From Afipia sp. (GTDB lineage: Bacteria; Pseudomonadota; Alphaproteobacteria; Rhizobiales; Xanthobacteraceae), in NCBI GenBank assembly GCA_017308575.1, contig JAFKEQ010000003.1, positions 372,001-436,000 on the forward strand: DNA of 64,000 nucleotides, given 5' to 3'. The position numbers and the translations under genes were made by a program. Within the stretch, counting starts at the first letter, position 1, and the number at the start of each line of letters is the position of its first letter. Below, in pieces: positions 20,501-28,982 of the stretch. Under the pieces are notes generated by a model. It was not told the DNA's origin, did no database searches, and saw only the letters and a program-made list of their open reading frames with translations.

Positions 20501-21565
20501 GCCGGTGGTGGCGGTTGCCGTGTTCTGGATCGTAACCTTTCCGCCGTCTTCGATCAGCAGCGAGGAAGGACCGGTCGCTGTCAGCGTGCCGAGGCCTAGA
20601 GCAATGCTGGGGTAAATCCCGGTCGTCGCATTACCGCTGATGACCAGTTGCGAATTGGCGCCTGAGACAGTGACCTGATCGCCTATGCTCACGCCGCCGA
20701 AGCTTTCGACCTTGCCGCCTGCGGTGACGTTCAGAGCGCCTGCCGTGCCTCCGCCGACGGTGATCCCGCCCGAGGTCCAGACCGAGCCGTTGCCGGTCAC
20801 ATTCAATGTGCCGGTCGCACCCGTAACAGCACCAATGCTGGTGCTTGTCGTCGTGACATGGCTGCCGCTCTCGACATTGGCAACGCCGACCGCGCCGTTG
20901 TCGCTGCCGATGCTGATGCCGGATGTCGTCGCATCGACCGTCGCGCCGTTGCGGACATTCAATGTCCCGTTGCCGCTGCTGCCGATGTCCATGAAGCCCG
21001 TGGACCATTGCGATCCGGTGCCTGTTACGGTCACCGTGCCGGTCGCTCCGGCGGCATTGGCCGCGATATATGTGCTGCTCGCACTTACTTTTCCGCCATT
21101 GCTGACGGTAACGGTACCTGTGCCGAGATTGCCGACAAGGATGGAGCCGGTTGGGTAGCCGCCGGGTGTGAGCGTCAGGCTTCCGCCTGAGACCTCGATA
21201 TTGCCGGACTGCCCGGCGGTATTGCCCAGAATGACGTTCCGCGCCACGGCCCCCGTGGAATTGATTGTCGCGGTGCCGCCGTTGTTGATCGTGACGCTGT
21301 TACTGGTCGTCGGCACGGTGGCCGGATTCCAGTTGCCCGCAAGAAACCAGCTATCCGATACGGTGCTCAGCCAGTCCGCCGCTTCGACCGGGGTGACAAC
21401 AAGACAGCTGCTCGTCAGAAGCCAGCGGATATGACGCCCGGACAGCGGCAGGACACCGGTCCGCGCGCCGCTCTCCATCTTGATCTTGCGCCGTTCAGGC
21501 CCCCATACAAACGACCTTAGCCGCGGCGGGACGGAATCCCGGAGCAGCCCCTGCAAATTCCCCAC
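17525..21565 (-). CDS. Large autotransporter (type Va) with beta-strand repeat passenger
   Basis: The 1346-residue protein has an extended charged N-region, a hydrophobic signal core ending near VEA (about residue 62), then roughly 900 residues of Gly/Thr/Ser/Asn-rich beta-helix passenger. Autotransporter-associated repeats are visible, for example DGAGTMTLTGANTYTGGTSV and GTLKLG. The last 270 or so residues form an outer-membrane barrel ending in the expected aromatic residue (LAVKF). It is probably a surface adhesin. The start may be GTG 21565 (after GGGGGCG) or ATG 21478. A LuxR regulator lies 100 bp upstream and a lux-box-like palindrome sits between them. Confidence 0.93.
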   Translation of the reverse strand: MGNLQGLLRDSVPPRLRSFVWGPERRKIKMESGARTGVLPLSGRHIRWLLTSSCLVVTPVEAADWLSTVSDSWFLAGNWNPATVPTTSNSVTINNGGTATINSTGAVARNVILGNTAGQSGNIEVSGGSLTLTPGGYPTGSILVGNLGTGTVTVSNGGKVSASSTYIAANAAGATGTVTVTGTGSQWSTGFMDIGSSGNGTLNVRNGATVDATTSGISIGSDNGAVGVANVESGSHVTTTSTSIGAVTGATGTLNVTGNGSVWTSGGITVGGGTAGALNVTAGGKVESFGGVSIGDQVTVSGANSQLVISGNATTGIYPSIALGLGTLTATGPSSLLIEDGGKVTIQNTATATTGSEADFRIGRTTATATVTVTGAGSALTTPYDILVGQAFGSNAILTVSNGGTLNTGHASIADGVNSTANATVTGANSVWTITDSQKNTPGQGLYLGLSGGAATLTIANGGVVNVNSTGNAVSTGSNSIINIGAAAADPAAAPGTLNANSVALGGGTSQINFNHTSSNYIFSASLLDNVTPPTVNTATVNFLAGTTILTGHNANPNSFSGKINISSGATAQFGNGGADGLIKGDVANNGAMIVKLSSLFESYGGVISGSGTFEQAGTGYLALTGNNTYTGLTTVSGGTLKIGDGGATGSVAGNILNNSHLAFDRSNNFTFSNLISGTGDVLKDGAGTMTLTGANTYTGGTSVAGGTLKLGASDRLASTGSLFIFGNATFDLNNFSQTVGAFSSGVGTLATGTGSLTFGNNLNRDFQGAITGSGGLIKQGTGTQTMSGDGSAYTGTTTINDGTMLVTGNLSNSATTANSSGTLGGTGTVGATTVNGTIAPGLANAIGTLNVKGTYTQALNSFYNVNVNAAGFSDLVNVTGAANINGGTVQVTSAIGSYNPSTVYTILTSTLARTGNFADVTSNFAFLDPTLTYDPNNVYLTLARNSIDFASIGITPNQISAGRALETLGMGNPVVDAALVLTPEQARTAFDSVSGEIHPSLHALMLDESTVVRDTILGRQRLDTAQGWAGTFATGFAEEDEAALAYAKKARKIKGGPKWPVKAPPPVIAPIYGAWVQGYGNWTRLNSDGNAATLRASTGGAIGGVDVTLNHNWRFGIATGGGRTDARVDARGSSGTIDTFHLAAYGGGQMGDIMFRTGAAYSHHDITTTRTIAFPGFADTATANYGASTSQVFGEAAYRLHKSWLATEAFGNLAYVRVNSDSFVESGGPAALTVAEANTSVTFTTLGLRAQAPIPALGPWLMTARGSLGWQHAYNHIAPTSLMTFASGSAPFAIAGVPIAADTLLVEAGLDAQIYRNTVLALLYTGRIASDASAHALKANLAVKF

Positions 21566-21631
21566 AACGCCCCCAACAACTGAAAGAATCCAATCGTTAA
21601 GCGAAGTTAACTTTCAGCCGTGGCGATAAGC

Positions 21632-21651
21632 ACCTAGCTGATCAGGTAGGT
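21632..21651 (-). promoter_or_regulatory. lux-box-like 20-bp palindrome upstream of the autotransporter gene
   Basis: On the minus strand the sequence is ACCTACCTGATCAGCTAGGT, pairing with its own complement at 18 of 20 positions. It closely resembles known LuxR/LasR-type boxes (ACCT-N12-AGGT with a central GATC). It begins 14 bp past the luxR stop and ends 66 bp before the autotransporter GTG. A -10-like TTAACT at 21605-21610 lies 21 bp downstream, the layout of class II LuxR activation. Confidence 0.72.
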
Positions 21652-21665
21652 TCGGGAAAATGGCC

Positions 21666-22394
21666 TTAAAGAAGCCCGTAGAGTGTCAATCGGGCCACAG
21701 CTTCGGCACGGGAGCTTAGACCAAGCTTTTTCTTGGCACTTTCGACGTGGAAGTGCGCGGTCGAACTTGAAATGCCGAGCACCTGTGCGATTTCCCAATC
21801 CGTTTTGCCGACTGCGACCCACTGCATGCATTCCAGCTCGCGCGCTGTCAGTTTGGGTGTGTCTTTCGCCATCACGCCGAACCCGATTTCCTTGCGGCAT
21901 CGTTCGTGGATGACGCGGGATGTCATGTCGAGAAGTCCGAGATCGGCTGCCGAGAGCGTGATGTCCTTCATGGATGCGAGCGAAACCATGCCCTGATACC
22001 CGGCGGGGCCGTGGATCGGGATACCGATGACCTCGCGCCAGCCGTATTCGTGGGCGACGTCATAAATGTCCTTGGCGCGAGGTGTCAGGGGTCTGTGCCG
22101 TTCGATCTCGCTCCACACAAAAGGAGCTATCGCGCGCCGTGCCTCCTCGACGAACGGATCGGCGGAGACGAAATCCTTTTCGGTGTAGATCGTCAGCCAG
22201 CTTTCCGGCCAGTCGTTGAAGAAGAAGCGATGAACGCGCTGCTGTCCGAGGCCGTCCCACGCGCCGCAGACCGAAGCGTTGAAGCCGTATCCCGCAATGA
22301 AGGTGCGGAACTCTGCGATCACTGTGTCGATGTCGGAAACGCTGTGACAGCGTTCAACGAATTCCAGCGCGTTTGAAAGTGCGTGAGCCGCCAT
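21666..22394 (-). CDS. LuxR-family quorum-sensing regulator (autoinducer-binding domain, LuxR solo)
   Basis: A 242-residue protein with an N-terminal autoinducer-binding domain and a C-terminal LuxR HTH (residues about 178-242: LTARELECMQWVAVGKTDWE, then IAQVLGISSSTAHFHVESAK). The signal-contact residues of TraR are conserved in matching spacing: W66, Y70, D79, P80, W94, and a Gly near 124. No luxI synthase is in the window, so it is an orphan here. It is transcribed towards the autotransporter gene, with a lux-box-like site in the 100-bp gap, suggesting that gene is its target. Confidence 0.92.
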   Translation of the reverse strand: MAAHALSNALEFVERCHSVSDIDTVIAEFRTFIAGYGFNASVCGAWDGLGQQRVHRFFFNDWPESWLTIYTEKDFVSADPFVEEARRAIAPFVWSEIERHRPLTPRAKDIYDVAHEYGWREVIGIPIHGPAGYQGMVSLASMKDITLSAADLGLLDMTSRVIHERCRKEIGFGVMAKDTPKLTARELECMQWVAVGKTDWEIAQVLGISSSTAHFHVESAKKKLGLSSRAEAVARLTLYGLL

Positions 22395-22487
22395 CGTCCC
22401 TCAGCCAAAAAAATAAATGAAAACGCCGTCATTTAAGTGGGGCTGAAATTTTTGGGCAATCCCCCAATTTCAAGGGGGCGGAAACAA

Positions 22488-22513
22488 AAAGGCCGCCCGA
22501 TGGGGCGGCCTTT
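22488..22513 (-). terminator. Rho-independent terminator of rpsD
   Basis: A perfect 11-bp stem (AAAGGCCGCCC / GGGCGGCCTTT) with a 4-base loop, followed on the minus strand by a run of T. It begins 24 bp after the rpsD stop. Confidence 0.93.
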
Positions 22514-22536
22514 GCATATTCGTCATCCGGCTGAGA

Positions 22537-23154
22537 TCAGCGCGAATAGAATTCGATGATCAGGTGCGGTTCCATCTGAACCGGGAAGGGCACTTCCGAC
22601 AGGCCCGGAACGCGGACGACCTTGGCGGTCTGCTTGCCGTGATCGACTTCGAGATAGTCCGGGGTGTCACGCTCGGGAAGCTGGTTGGCTTCCAGCACGA
22701 AAGCGAGCTGGCGCGACGCTTCCTTGATCTCGACGACGTCGCCGACCTTCACCTTGTAGCTGGCGATGTTGACGCGCTTGCCGTTCACCTTGATGTGGCC
22801 GTGGTTGATGAACTGGCGGGCTGCGAACATGGTGGCCACGAACTTCGCGCGATACACCACGGTGTCGAGGCGGCGCTCGAGCAGGCCGATCAGGTTCTCG
22901 CCGGAGTCGCCCTTCAGGCGGCTGGCTTCGACGTAGATCGCGTGGAATTGGCGCTCGGAAATGTTGGCGTAATAGCCCTTGAGCTTCTGCTTTGCCTTGA
23001 GCTGGGTGCCGAAGTCGGAGAGCTTGCCCTTGCGGCGCTGGCCGTGCTGGCCGGGGCCGTATTCACGCTTGTTGACGGGGCTCTTCGGGCGGCCCCAGAT
23101 GTTCTGGCCCATACGGCGATCGATTTTATACTTCGCCTCACTACGCTTAGTCAT
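22537..23154 (-). CDS. rpsD: 30S ribosomal protein S4
   Basis: Primary 16S rRNA-binding protein of the small subunit. The 205-residue sequence starts [20 protein letters not shown] and carries the S4 RNA-binding domain ([32 protein letters not shown]). The C-terminus [11 protein letters not shown] is typical. It is a stand-alone gene here, with its own terminator, as in many alphaproteobacteria where rpsD is outside the alpha operon. Confidence 0.97.
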   Translation of the reverse strand: MTKRSEAKYKIDRRMGQNIWGRPKSPVNKREYGPGQHGQRRKGKLSDFGTQLKAKQKLKGYYANISERQFHAIYVEASRLKGDSGENLIGLLERRLDTVVYRAKFVATMFAARQFINHGHIKVNGKRVNIASYKVKVGDVVEIKEASRQLAFVLEANQLPERDTPDYLEVDHGKQTAKVVRVPGLSEVPFPVQMEPHLIIEFYSR

Positions 23155-23348
23155 CGCGTCCTCTTTCTTGACGTTTGAGTTTTGAGGAAACGCGCCCTCC
23201 TGTGCAGCGGGATAAATCCCGGTGCTGACAGGTCCGCCTCATAAGCTTGATGGGGAGGACCACGGGTCGCGAAACGCAACGCGGGCCGAAAACGGCCCGC
23301 GAGCAGGGTGTTCATAGGTAAAAAGGGCCGCGAAGTCAAACGGTTCGG

Positions 23349-23750
23349 CTATTTCGCAGGCGCGGGCGAGGCCAGCGGCTTGGTTTTGTCCACCACGTAA
23401 ACGCCCAATACTTTCATGGGCTTATCGCCATGAACGGCAGCGTCGTGAACCGCACCCGCCGGAATCTGGTAGGATTCACCCGGCTTCAGGGTCTTGTCGG
23501 GCTGGCCGTCGATCGACAGCACCAGTTCACCCTCCATGACATAGCCAGTTTCGATGCCCGGATGGGTATGGCGGCCGGCCTTCACGCCCGGGGCCAGTTC
23601 GGCGATTCCCACCACGGTGTTGTAGCCCTCGGGGAACGGCACGGTCTGAAGCGGGGTGCGCTTGATGCCGGCGGGCGGCTGCTGGGCGAGCGCCGCGCCG
23701 ACACCGGCGAGAGCGAGAATGGAGACGCAGAGCGCGGTCTTCTTGAACAT
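23349..23750 (-). CDS. Exported cupin-domain protein
   Basis: A 133-residue protein with a signal peptide (MFKKTALCVSILALAGVGAA, cleavage near LAQ) and one cupin_2 barrel. Metal-binding motif 1 reads GRHTHPGIETGYVMEGEL and motif 2 includes GESYQIPAGAVHDAAV. The periplasmic function is unknown. A GGGAGG ribosome site lies six bases before ATG 23750; ATG 23753 is the alternative. It follows murI by 82 bp on the same strand and may share its transcript. Confidence 0.88.
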   Translation of the reverse strand: MFKKTALCVSILALAGVGAALAQQPPAGIKRTPLQTVPFPEGYNTVVGIAELAPGVKAGRHTHPGIETGYVMEGELVLSIDGQPDKTLKPGESYQIPAGAVHDAAVHGDKPMKVLGVYVVDKTKPLASPAPAK

Positions 23751-23832
23751 CATGATCCTCCCTTGCCGTTCTCTTTGCGGACCGGCGTGCGCAAAGGCTA
23801 GCAGCGGAACAGTGGAGGCGGAAGGGATGTTC

Positions 23833-24633
23833 TCAGGCGAGCATGCGCGCGTCGAAAAACGGCGCGAGGGCGCGGGAGAGGATGGGGGACGGCGATTGTC
23901 CCGACGTGAAGATGAAGCGGGTTTCGGGCGTGCCCGTAAGGCCATTCGCGGCGCCGAGCAAATCGCCGACGCGGCGGGCGATGGCGGGGGCAGGATCGAT
24001 CCAGTCGACCGGCCACGGGGCGACCGCGAGCATCTGATCCATCAGCAGGGGATAGTGCGTGCAGGCTAGCACCACCGTATCGGTTCGCGCATCTCCATTG
24101 AGGAAACATGGCGCGATTTCCGCGGCGATGGCCTCGTTGCTGACCGGCTCGCCGCGCAAGGCGGCTTCCGCCAAACTCGCGAGATTTTCAGCGCCGACCA
24201 GCGTCACGTCGCAGCCTGCCGCGAAATCCGCGATCAGCTTTTTCGTATATTCGCGCTTCACCGTGCCGCGCGTCCCGAGCACCGAGACGCGTTTCGTTTT
24301 GGACGAAGCGCAGGCGGGCTTGATCGCGGGCACCGTGCCGACGAACGGCACGCTGTAAGTCTCGCGCAGATGCGTCATCACCAGCGTGGAAGCGGTGTTG
24401 CAGGCGATCACCACGAGATCCGGCGCATGTTCGGCGATCAACTCGCCAATCAGCGGCACGACGCGGGCGATGATCTCGTCCTCGCTGTGCTGGCCGTAAG
24501 GGAAATAAGCGTCGTCGGCGACGTAGGTGTAGTGCGCGCCCGGCCGCAGCTTCACGATCTCGCGGAAGACGGTGAGACCGCCGAGGCCGGAGTCGAAGAC
24601 GAGGATGGTCGGGGCGTTTGGCACGGATCTCAT
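23833..24633 (-). CDS. murI: Glutamate racemase
   Basis: Makes D-glutamate for peptidoglycan. The 266-residue protein starts with TILVFDSGLGGLTVFREI and has the two catalytic cysteine motifs, VVIACNTAS and VLACTHYPLL, plus the ADDAYFPYGQ loop. Length is normal. The upstream gene (cytochrome b561) is divergent. Confidence 0.95.
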   Translation of the reverse strand: MRSVPNAPTILVFDSGLGGLTVFREIVKLRPGAHYTYVADDAYFPYGQHSEDEIIARVVPLIGELIAEHAPDLVVIACNTASTLVMTHLRETYSVPFVGTVPAIKPACASSKTKRVSVLGTRGTVKREYTKKLIADFAAGCDVTLVGAENLASLAEAALRGEPVSNEAIAAEIAPCFLNGDARTDTVVLACTHYPLLMDQMLAVAPWPVDWIDPAPAIARRVGDLLGAANGLTGTPETRFIFTSGQSPSPILSRALAPFFDARMLA

Positions 24634-24737
24634 GATAGCAGGGCAGCGGTTACCAGTCAGTTGTCAGGCTATTCGGGGCAAAAACCGGCTTTATAATGAT
24701 GCAACTGGACGGCCCATTCGAATCGAGGAGCACGCGG

Positions 24738-25289
24738 TTGGTCACTAAAAACGTCCCGAATGGCTGGGGAGCGGTATCTCGCGCCTTCCACTGGATCATG
24801 GGGCTGCTGATCATCGGGATGCTGGCCTACGGTTGGTGGATGAACCACATCCCGGCGCGGCCGGACCGCTTCTTCCATCGCTCGATTCATGCCGACATCG
24901 GCTACGTCTTGCTGCTTCTGCTGGCGCTGCGGCTGATCTGGCGTGCGTTCAATCCGGCGCCGCCGTTGCCGGCCGGAACGCTGGCCTGGGAGCGCGGGCT
25001 GGCCCGGCTCAATCAGGCTCTGCTCTATCTGTTCACGTTCGTGGTCGCCATACTGGGCTGGTCGCATTCCGGCGCGCATATGCCGGATTACAGCAGCTTT
25101 TTCGGCCTGTTCCGCGTGCCGCAGTTCACATCGCCGGACAAGACTGCCGCGCGCCAGTATGAGAACTGGCACATCTACATGGCCTATGTGCTGCTGGCGC
25201 TGGTCGTGCTGCATACGCTTGCAGCGCTGTATCATCACTTCATCAGGCGCGACGGGGTGTTGGTGCGGATGGTGTGGGGCCTGGAATAA
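24738..25289 (+). CDS. Cytochrome b561 family di-heme membrane protein
   Basis: A four-helix quinone-linked cytochrome b561 of about 183 residues. Heme-ligand histidines are in AVSRAFHWIMGLL (helix 1), HRSIHADIGYVLL (helix 2), GWSHSGAHMPDYSSFFGL (loop after helix 3) and ENWHIYMAYVLLALVVLHTL (helix 4). A TTG at 24738 with GAGGAG seven bases upstream gives the expected MVTKNVPNGWG start. An ATG at 24696 is in frame but has no good ribosome site. Confidence 0.9.
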   Translation: MVTKNVPNGWGAVSRAFHWIMGLLIIGMLAYGWWMNHIPARPDRFFHRSIHADIGYVLLLLLALRLIWRAFNPAPPLPAGTLAWERGLARLNQALLYLFTFVVAILGWSHSGAHMPDYSSFFGLFRVPQFTSPDKTAARQYENWHIYMAYVLLALVVLHTLAALYHHFIRRDGVLVRMVWGLE

Positions 25290-25298
25290 TTCTCGGCC

Positions 25299-25838
25299 TT
25301 ACACCGGCTGCAGCGGCCGGTGAGGTCCTTCCGGGAGTTCGACCCTCACGGGATCGCCCGGGCGCACGTCGCCGTCCGCGAGTACCACGCTCATGACTCC
25401 CGCCTTGCGGATCAGCTTGCCATCGGCGTCCTTGTCCAGCGTCGCGGTCATCAGGCCCTTCTGGAAACGGTCGATCTGAATGCAGGGATTGCGCAGGCCC
25501 GTGACTTCGACCACTGCGCTGTCGCCGAGATGCAGTCGCGTGCCGGTGGGAAGGCCAAGCAGATCGACGCCGCGCGTGGTGACGTTCTCGCCCATGTCGC
25601 CGGGGCGGACGATGAAGTTCCTTGGCGCCAGTTCTTCGAACAGCTCTTCGTGCAGCAGATGGACCTGACGCAGGTTGGGCACGGTCGGGTCTTTCGCGAC
25701 TCGCGAGCGGTGTTTCACCGTTTTGCCCATATGGGCATCGCCATCGACACCGAGCCCCTTGAGCAGACGAATGCTCATGGCGTTCGTCTTGCTGAAGTGA
25801 TGGCCTCTGCGAAGACTGACAGCGGTGATGAAACCCAT
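25299..25838 (-). CDS. MOSC domain protein
   Basis: A 179-residue MOSC protein (molybdenum cofactor sulfurase C-terminal fold). Visible features are GVDGDAHMGKTVKHRSR, the GDMGENVTTRGVDL signature and the conserved cysteine segment LRNPCIQIDRFQKGL. MOSC proteins carry sulfur or bind Mo cofactor; stand-alone forms are poorly defined. It starts four bases after the purB stop, so it is translated from the purB message. Confidence 0.9.
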   Translation of the reverse strand: MGFITAVSLRRGHHFSKTNAMSIRLLKGLGVDGDAHMGKTVKHRSRVAKDPTVPNLRQVHLLHEELFEELAPRNFIVRPGDMGENVTTRGVDLLGLPTGTRLHLGDSAVVEVTGLRNPCIQIDRFQKGLMTATLDKDADGKLIRKAGVMSVVLADGDVRPGDPVRVELPEGPHRPLQPV

Positions 25839-25842
25839 CGGG

Positions 25843-27150
25843 TCAGGAGGCCCCGAACACCCGCTTGAAGATCGTATCGACGTGCTTGAAGTGATACGCG
25901 AGATCGAATTGTTCCTCGATCTCCTTGTCCGACAGATACTTTTTTACGTCGGCGTCCTTCTTCAACAAGGACTGGAAGTCGCCTTCGCCGCGCCAGACCG
26001 GCATCGCATTGCGCTGGACCAGCTTGTAGGCGTCCTCGCGCGACGCACCTTTCTGGGTGAGTGCGATCAGGAGGCGCTGCGAGTGAACGAGGCCGCCGAG
26101 GCGGTCGAGATTCTTCTGCATGTTGGCCGGATAGACCAGCAGCTTTTCGACCACGCCCGCGAGACGGTTGAGCGCGAAGTCCAGGGTCACTGTCGCATCG
26201 GGGCCGATCATGCGCTCGACCGACGAGTGCGAAATGTCGCGCTCATGCCAGAGCACGACGTTTTCCAGTGCGGGCGTCACGGCGGAGCGCACGATGCGCG
26301 CGAGGCCGGTGAGGTTTTCCGTCAGCACCGGGTTGCGCTTGTGCGGCATCGCTGACGAGCCCTTCTGGCCTTCGGAGAAGAACTCCTCCGCTTCCAGCAC
26401 TTCGGTGCGCTGCATGTGGCGGATTTCGGTGGCGAGACGCTCGACCGATGAGGCGACGACGCCGAGGGTCGCGAAGAACATCGCGTGCCGGTCGCGCGGG
26501 ATCACCTGTGTGGAGATCGGTTCGACCGCGAGGCCCATCGCCTTCGCGACATGCTCTTCAACGCGCGGATCGATCTGCGCAAAGGTGCCGACCGCGCCGG
26601 ATATGGCGCAAGTGGCGATTTCCTTGCGCGCGGCGATCAGGCGCTCCTTCGCGCGGGTGAATTCCGCATAGGCGTAAGCGAGCTTGAGGCCGAAGGTGAC
26701 CGGCTCGGCGTGAATGCCGTGCGAGCGGCCGATGGTCGGCGTCATCTTGTGCTCGAAGGCGCGGGTCTTCAGTGCGGCCAGCACCTTGTCCACGTCGGCG
26801 ATCAGGATGTCGGCGGCGCGCGCAAGCTGCACGTTGAGGCAGGTGTCGAGCACGTCGGACGAGGTCATGCCCTGATGTACGAAGCGCGCTTCCGGGCCGA
26901 CGATCTCGGCGAGATGCGTCAGGAAGGCGATGACGTCATGCTTGGTCTCGCGCTCGATCTCGTCGATGCGATCGACATTGAAAGTCGCATCCTTCGCCTT
27001 GGCCCAGATGGTCTTCGCAGCGTCCTTCGGAATGACGCCCAATTCAGCCAGCGCATCGGCGGCATGCGCCTCGATCTCGAACCAGATCTTGAAACGCGTC
27101 TGCGGCTCCCAGATGGAAACCATTTCGGGGCGGGAATAACGGGGGATCAT
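25843..27150 (-). CDS. purB: Adenylosuccinate lyase
   Basis: Fumarase/aspartase-superfamily enzyme acting twice in purine synthesis (SAICAR and adenylosuccinate cleavage). The 435-residue protein starts MIPRYSRPEMVSIWEP and has TSSDVLDTCLNVQL, the catalytic-His region TIGRSHGIHAEPVTFG, and the signature loop GSSAMPHKRNPVLTE. An in-frame ATG 30 bases upstream exists; family alignment and the AGGATG upstream favour 27150. Operon rpe-purB-MOSC on the minus strand. Confidence 0.95.
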   Translation of the reverse strand: MIPRYSRPEMVSIWEPQTRFKIWFEIEAHAADALAELGVIPKDAAKTIWAKAKDATFNVDRIDEIERETKHDVIAFLTHLAEIVGPEARFVHQGMTSSDVLDTCLNVQLARAADILIADVDKVLAALKTRAFEHKMTPTIGRSHGIHAEPVTFGLKLAYAYAEFTRAKERLIAARKEIATCAISGAVGTFAQIDPRVEEHVAKAMGLAVEPISTQVIPRDRHAMFFATLGVVASSVERLATEIRHMQRTEVLEAEEFFSEGQKGSSAMPHKRNPVLTENLTGLARIVRSAVTPALENVVLWHERDISHSSVERMIGPDATVTLDFALNRLAGVVEKLLVYPANMQKNLDRLGGLVHSQRLLIALTQKGASREDAYKLVQRNAMPVWRGEGDFQSLLKKDADVKKYLSDKEIEEQFDLAYHFKHVDTIFKRVFGAS

Positions 27151-27216
27151 CGCGGCATCCTGTTGAATCCGGTTCGTCATGCCCGGCCATGACGGAAAAT
27201 CCGTCTGGCCAGGGTG

Positions 27217-27918
27217 TTAAATCGCTTCGCCGCGCGCGGCAGCCGCTGCATGGCGGATCGCGGAGATGTTCGCCTTGTAGCTGTCCATCGTGCCGCCCTT
27301 GAACACGGCGGAGCCTGCGACCAGCGCGTTCGCACCTGCTGCGGCGATCTTCGCGGCGTTGTCGGCGGTCACGCCGCCATCGACCTCGATATCGATCGGC
27401 CGGCCGGCGCACATGGCGCGGACCTGCGAAATCTTTTCCAGCACCGCCGGAATGAACGACTGCCCGCCGAAGCCCGGATTGACCGACATCACCAGCACCA
27501 GATCGACGGAGTCGATAACGTATTCGATGGCGCTGGCGGGGGTCGCCGGATTGAGCGAGACGCCGGCCTTCTTGCCGAGCGCGCGGATCGCCTGCAGCGA
27601 GCGGTGCAGATGCGGGCCCGCCTCGGCGTGGACGGTGATGATATCGCAGCCGGCCTTGGCGAAAGCTTCAAGATATGGGTCGCACGGCGCGATCATCAGG
27701 TGCGCGTCGAAAATCTTCTTGGAGTGCGGCCGCATCGCCTTGATGACATCGGGACCGTAGGAAATGTTCGGCACGAAATGGCCGTCCATCACGTCGAGAT
27801 GCATCCAGTCGGCCCCGGCCTGATCGACCGCGCGGACCTCTTCGCCGAGCTTCGAGAAGTCCGAGGCGAGGATCGACGGCGCGATGACGAGGGGACGGGA
27901 TGCAAGCGGTTGGGGCAT
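27217..27918 (-). CDS. rpe: Ribulose-phosphate 3-epimerase
   Basis: TIM-barrel enzyme of the pentose phosphate or Calvin pathways. The 233-residue protein shows [36 protein letters not shown], the [15 protein letters not shown] motif and EVDGGV near the end, including both metal-binding aspartates and histidines. ATG 27918 starts [11 protein letters not shown]; the frame is open further upstream but shows no conservation. First gene of the rpe-purB-MOSC run. Confidence 0.95.
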   Translation of the reverse strand: MPQPLASRPLVIAPSILASDFSKLGEEVRAVDQAGADWMHLDVMDGHFVPNISYGPDVIKAMRPHSKKIFDAHLMIAPCDPYLEAFAKAGCDIITVHAEAGPHLHRSLQAIRALGKKAGVSLNPATPASAIEYVIDSVDLVLVMSVNPGFGGQSFIPAVLEKISQVRAMCAGRPIDIEVDGGVTADNAAKIAAAGANALVAGSAVFKGGTMDSYKANISAIRHAAAAARGEAI

Positions 27919-28208
27919 AACGGATTCCGGGCCTTCCTTGGCGGACGGGGCCAGTGGCGATGGATGGCCCCGCCTAACATGCTGTCCGCCTTCGGGCAAT
28001 CTGGGCGGACCGACGTACACAGGAGTTACAGCGCATGGCCTCTGGCCGCACGGCAATTCCTGCCGTTGCGGCAGAATTTGCCCTGCAAAATCGGGTTTTC
28101 TGGATACGAAAAGTGCGATTTTTCAAGGATTTCTGCGGCGGCACGACAATTGCTGGTTCTATGGCGGGATGATCTCGGCCGCCGTCCGCGGCCTTCGGGA
28201 GTGTTGCG

Positions 28209-28955
28209 ATGATTTTTGCTGCAGGTGCCGCGGGAGCGGCCGCCGCCGCTGCTGCGAGTTCAGCAATAGATCTGCTGTCCTCGCTGACGCCGGGTTCCAA
28301 GACGACGGGCGTCAAGCAGCCGGGCTCGCTTTTCAGCGTGACGCCGTCCACCGACACAACGCAAACCCTGACATCCGCGTCCGCGACCGGCGCGCCGTCA
28401 GGGGGCACCTTGTCTCCGGCGACGTTCAACGCGCTGCTCGCATCGCAGGATGCCAATTCATCCAGCCCGACCGATGCGCTGAAGGATCTGTTCGGTCAGA
28501 TAGACGGTAACGGCGACGGCAAGATCACCAAATCGGAATTCGAAAGCGCGCTCGGCGCGGGCGGCACCAACGTCGCGGCGGCCGACAATGTCTTCGACAA
28601 AATGGATGCCGATGGCGACGGCTCTGTCAGCCTGTCCGAAATGGCGAGCGCGCTGAAGGGCAAGGGCGCGTCCCACCATGCCCATCAGTCCGGCGGTGGC
28701 GGAGGTGGCGGCGCCGATGCGCTGCTGCAGGCGCTGCAGGGCGCGACCAGCACCACGACCACCAACAGCGACGGGTCGATCACCACCACGATGACCTATG
28801 CCGACGGCACCAAGCTGACCATGACACAGCCGGCCTCTTCGACCACGACGACCGGCGGCGCGTCCTCGCAGTACAACATTGTCGAGAAGATGGTGCAGCG
28901 GCAGGCTGACGCCCTTGCAAGCGCGGCGAAGCAGTCCGTGTCTGTGAAGGTCTGA
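28209..28955 (+). CDS. EF-hand calcium-binding protein
   Basis: A 248-residue Ala/Ser/Thr/Gly-rich protein with two canonical EF-hand loops, DGNGDGKITKSE (99-110) and DADGDGSVSLSE (133-144), each with ligands at positions 1, 3, 5, 7, 9 and 12. An N-terminal Ala-rich hydrophobic stretch (residues 1-20) is not a classical signal peptide. The C-terminal third is Thr-rich with a poly-Gly linker (163-169). GGAG lies eight bases before the ATG. Role unknown. Confidence 0.85.
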   Translation: MIFAAGAAGAAAAAAASSAIDLLSSLTPGSKTTGVKQPGSLFSVTPSTDTTQTLTSASATGAPSGGTLSPATFNALLASQDANSSSPTDALKDLFGQIDGNGDGKITKSEFESALGAGGTNVAAADNVFDKMDADGDGSVSLSEMASALKGKGASHHAHQSGGGGGGGADALLQALQGATSTTTTNSDGSITTTMTYADGTKLTMTQPASSTTTTGGASSQYNIVEKMVQRQADALASAAKQSVSVKV

Positions 28956-28982
28956 TCCGTCTGCTTCGCAGGCTATGCGGCG

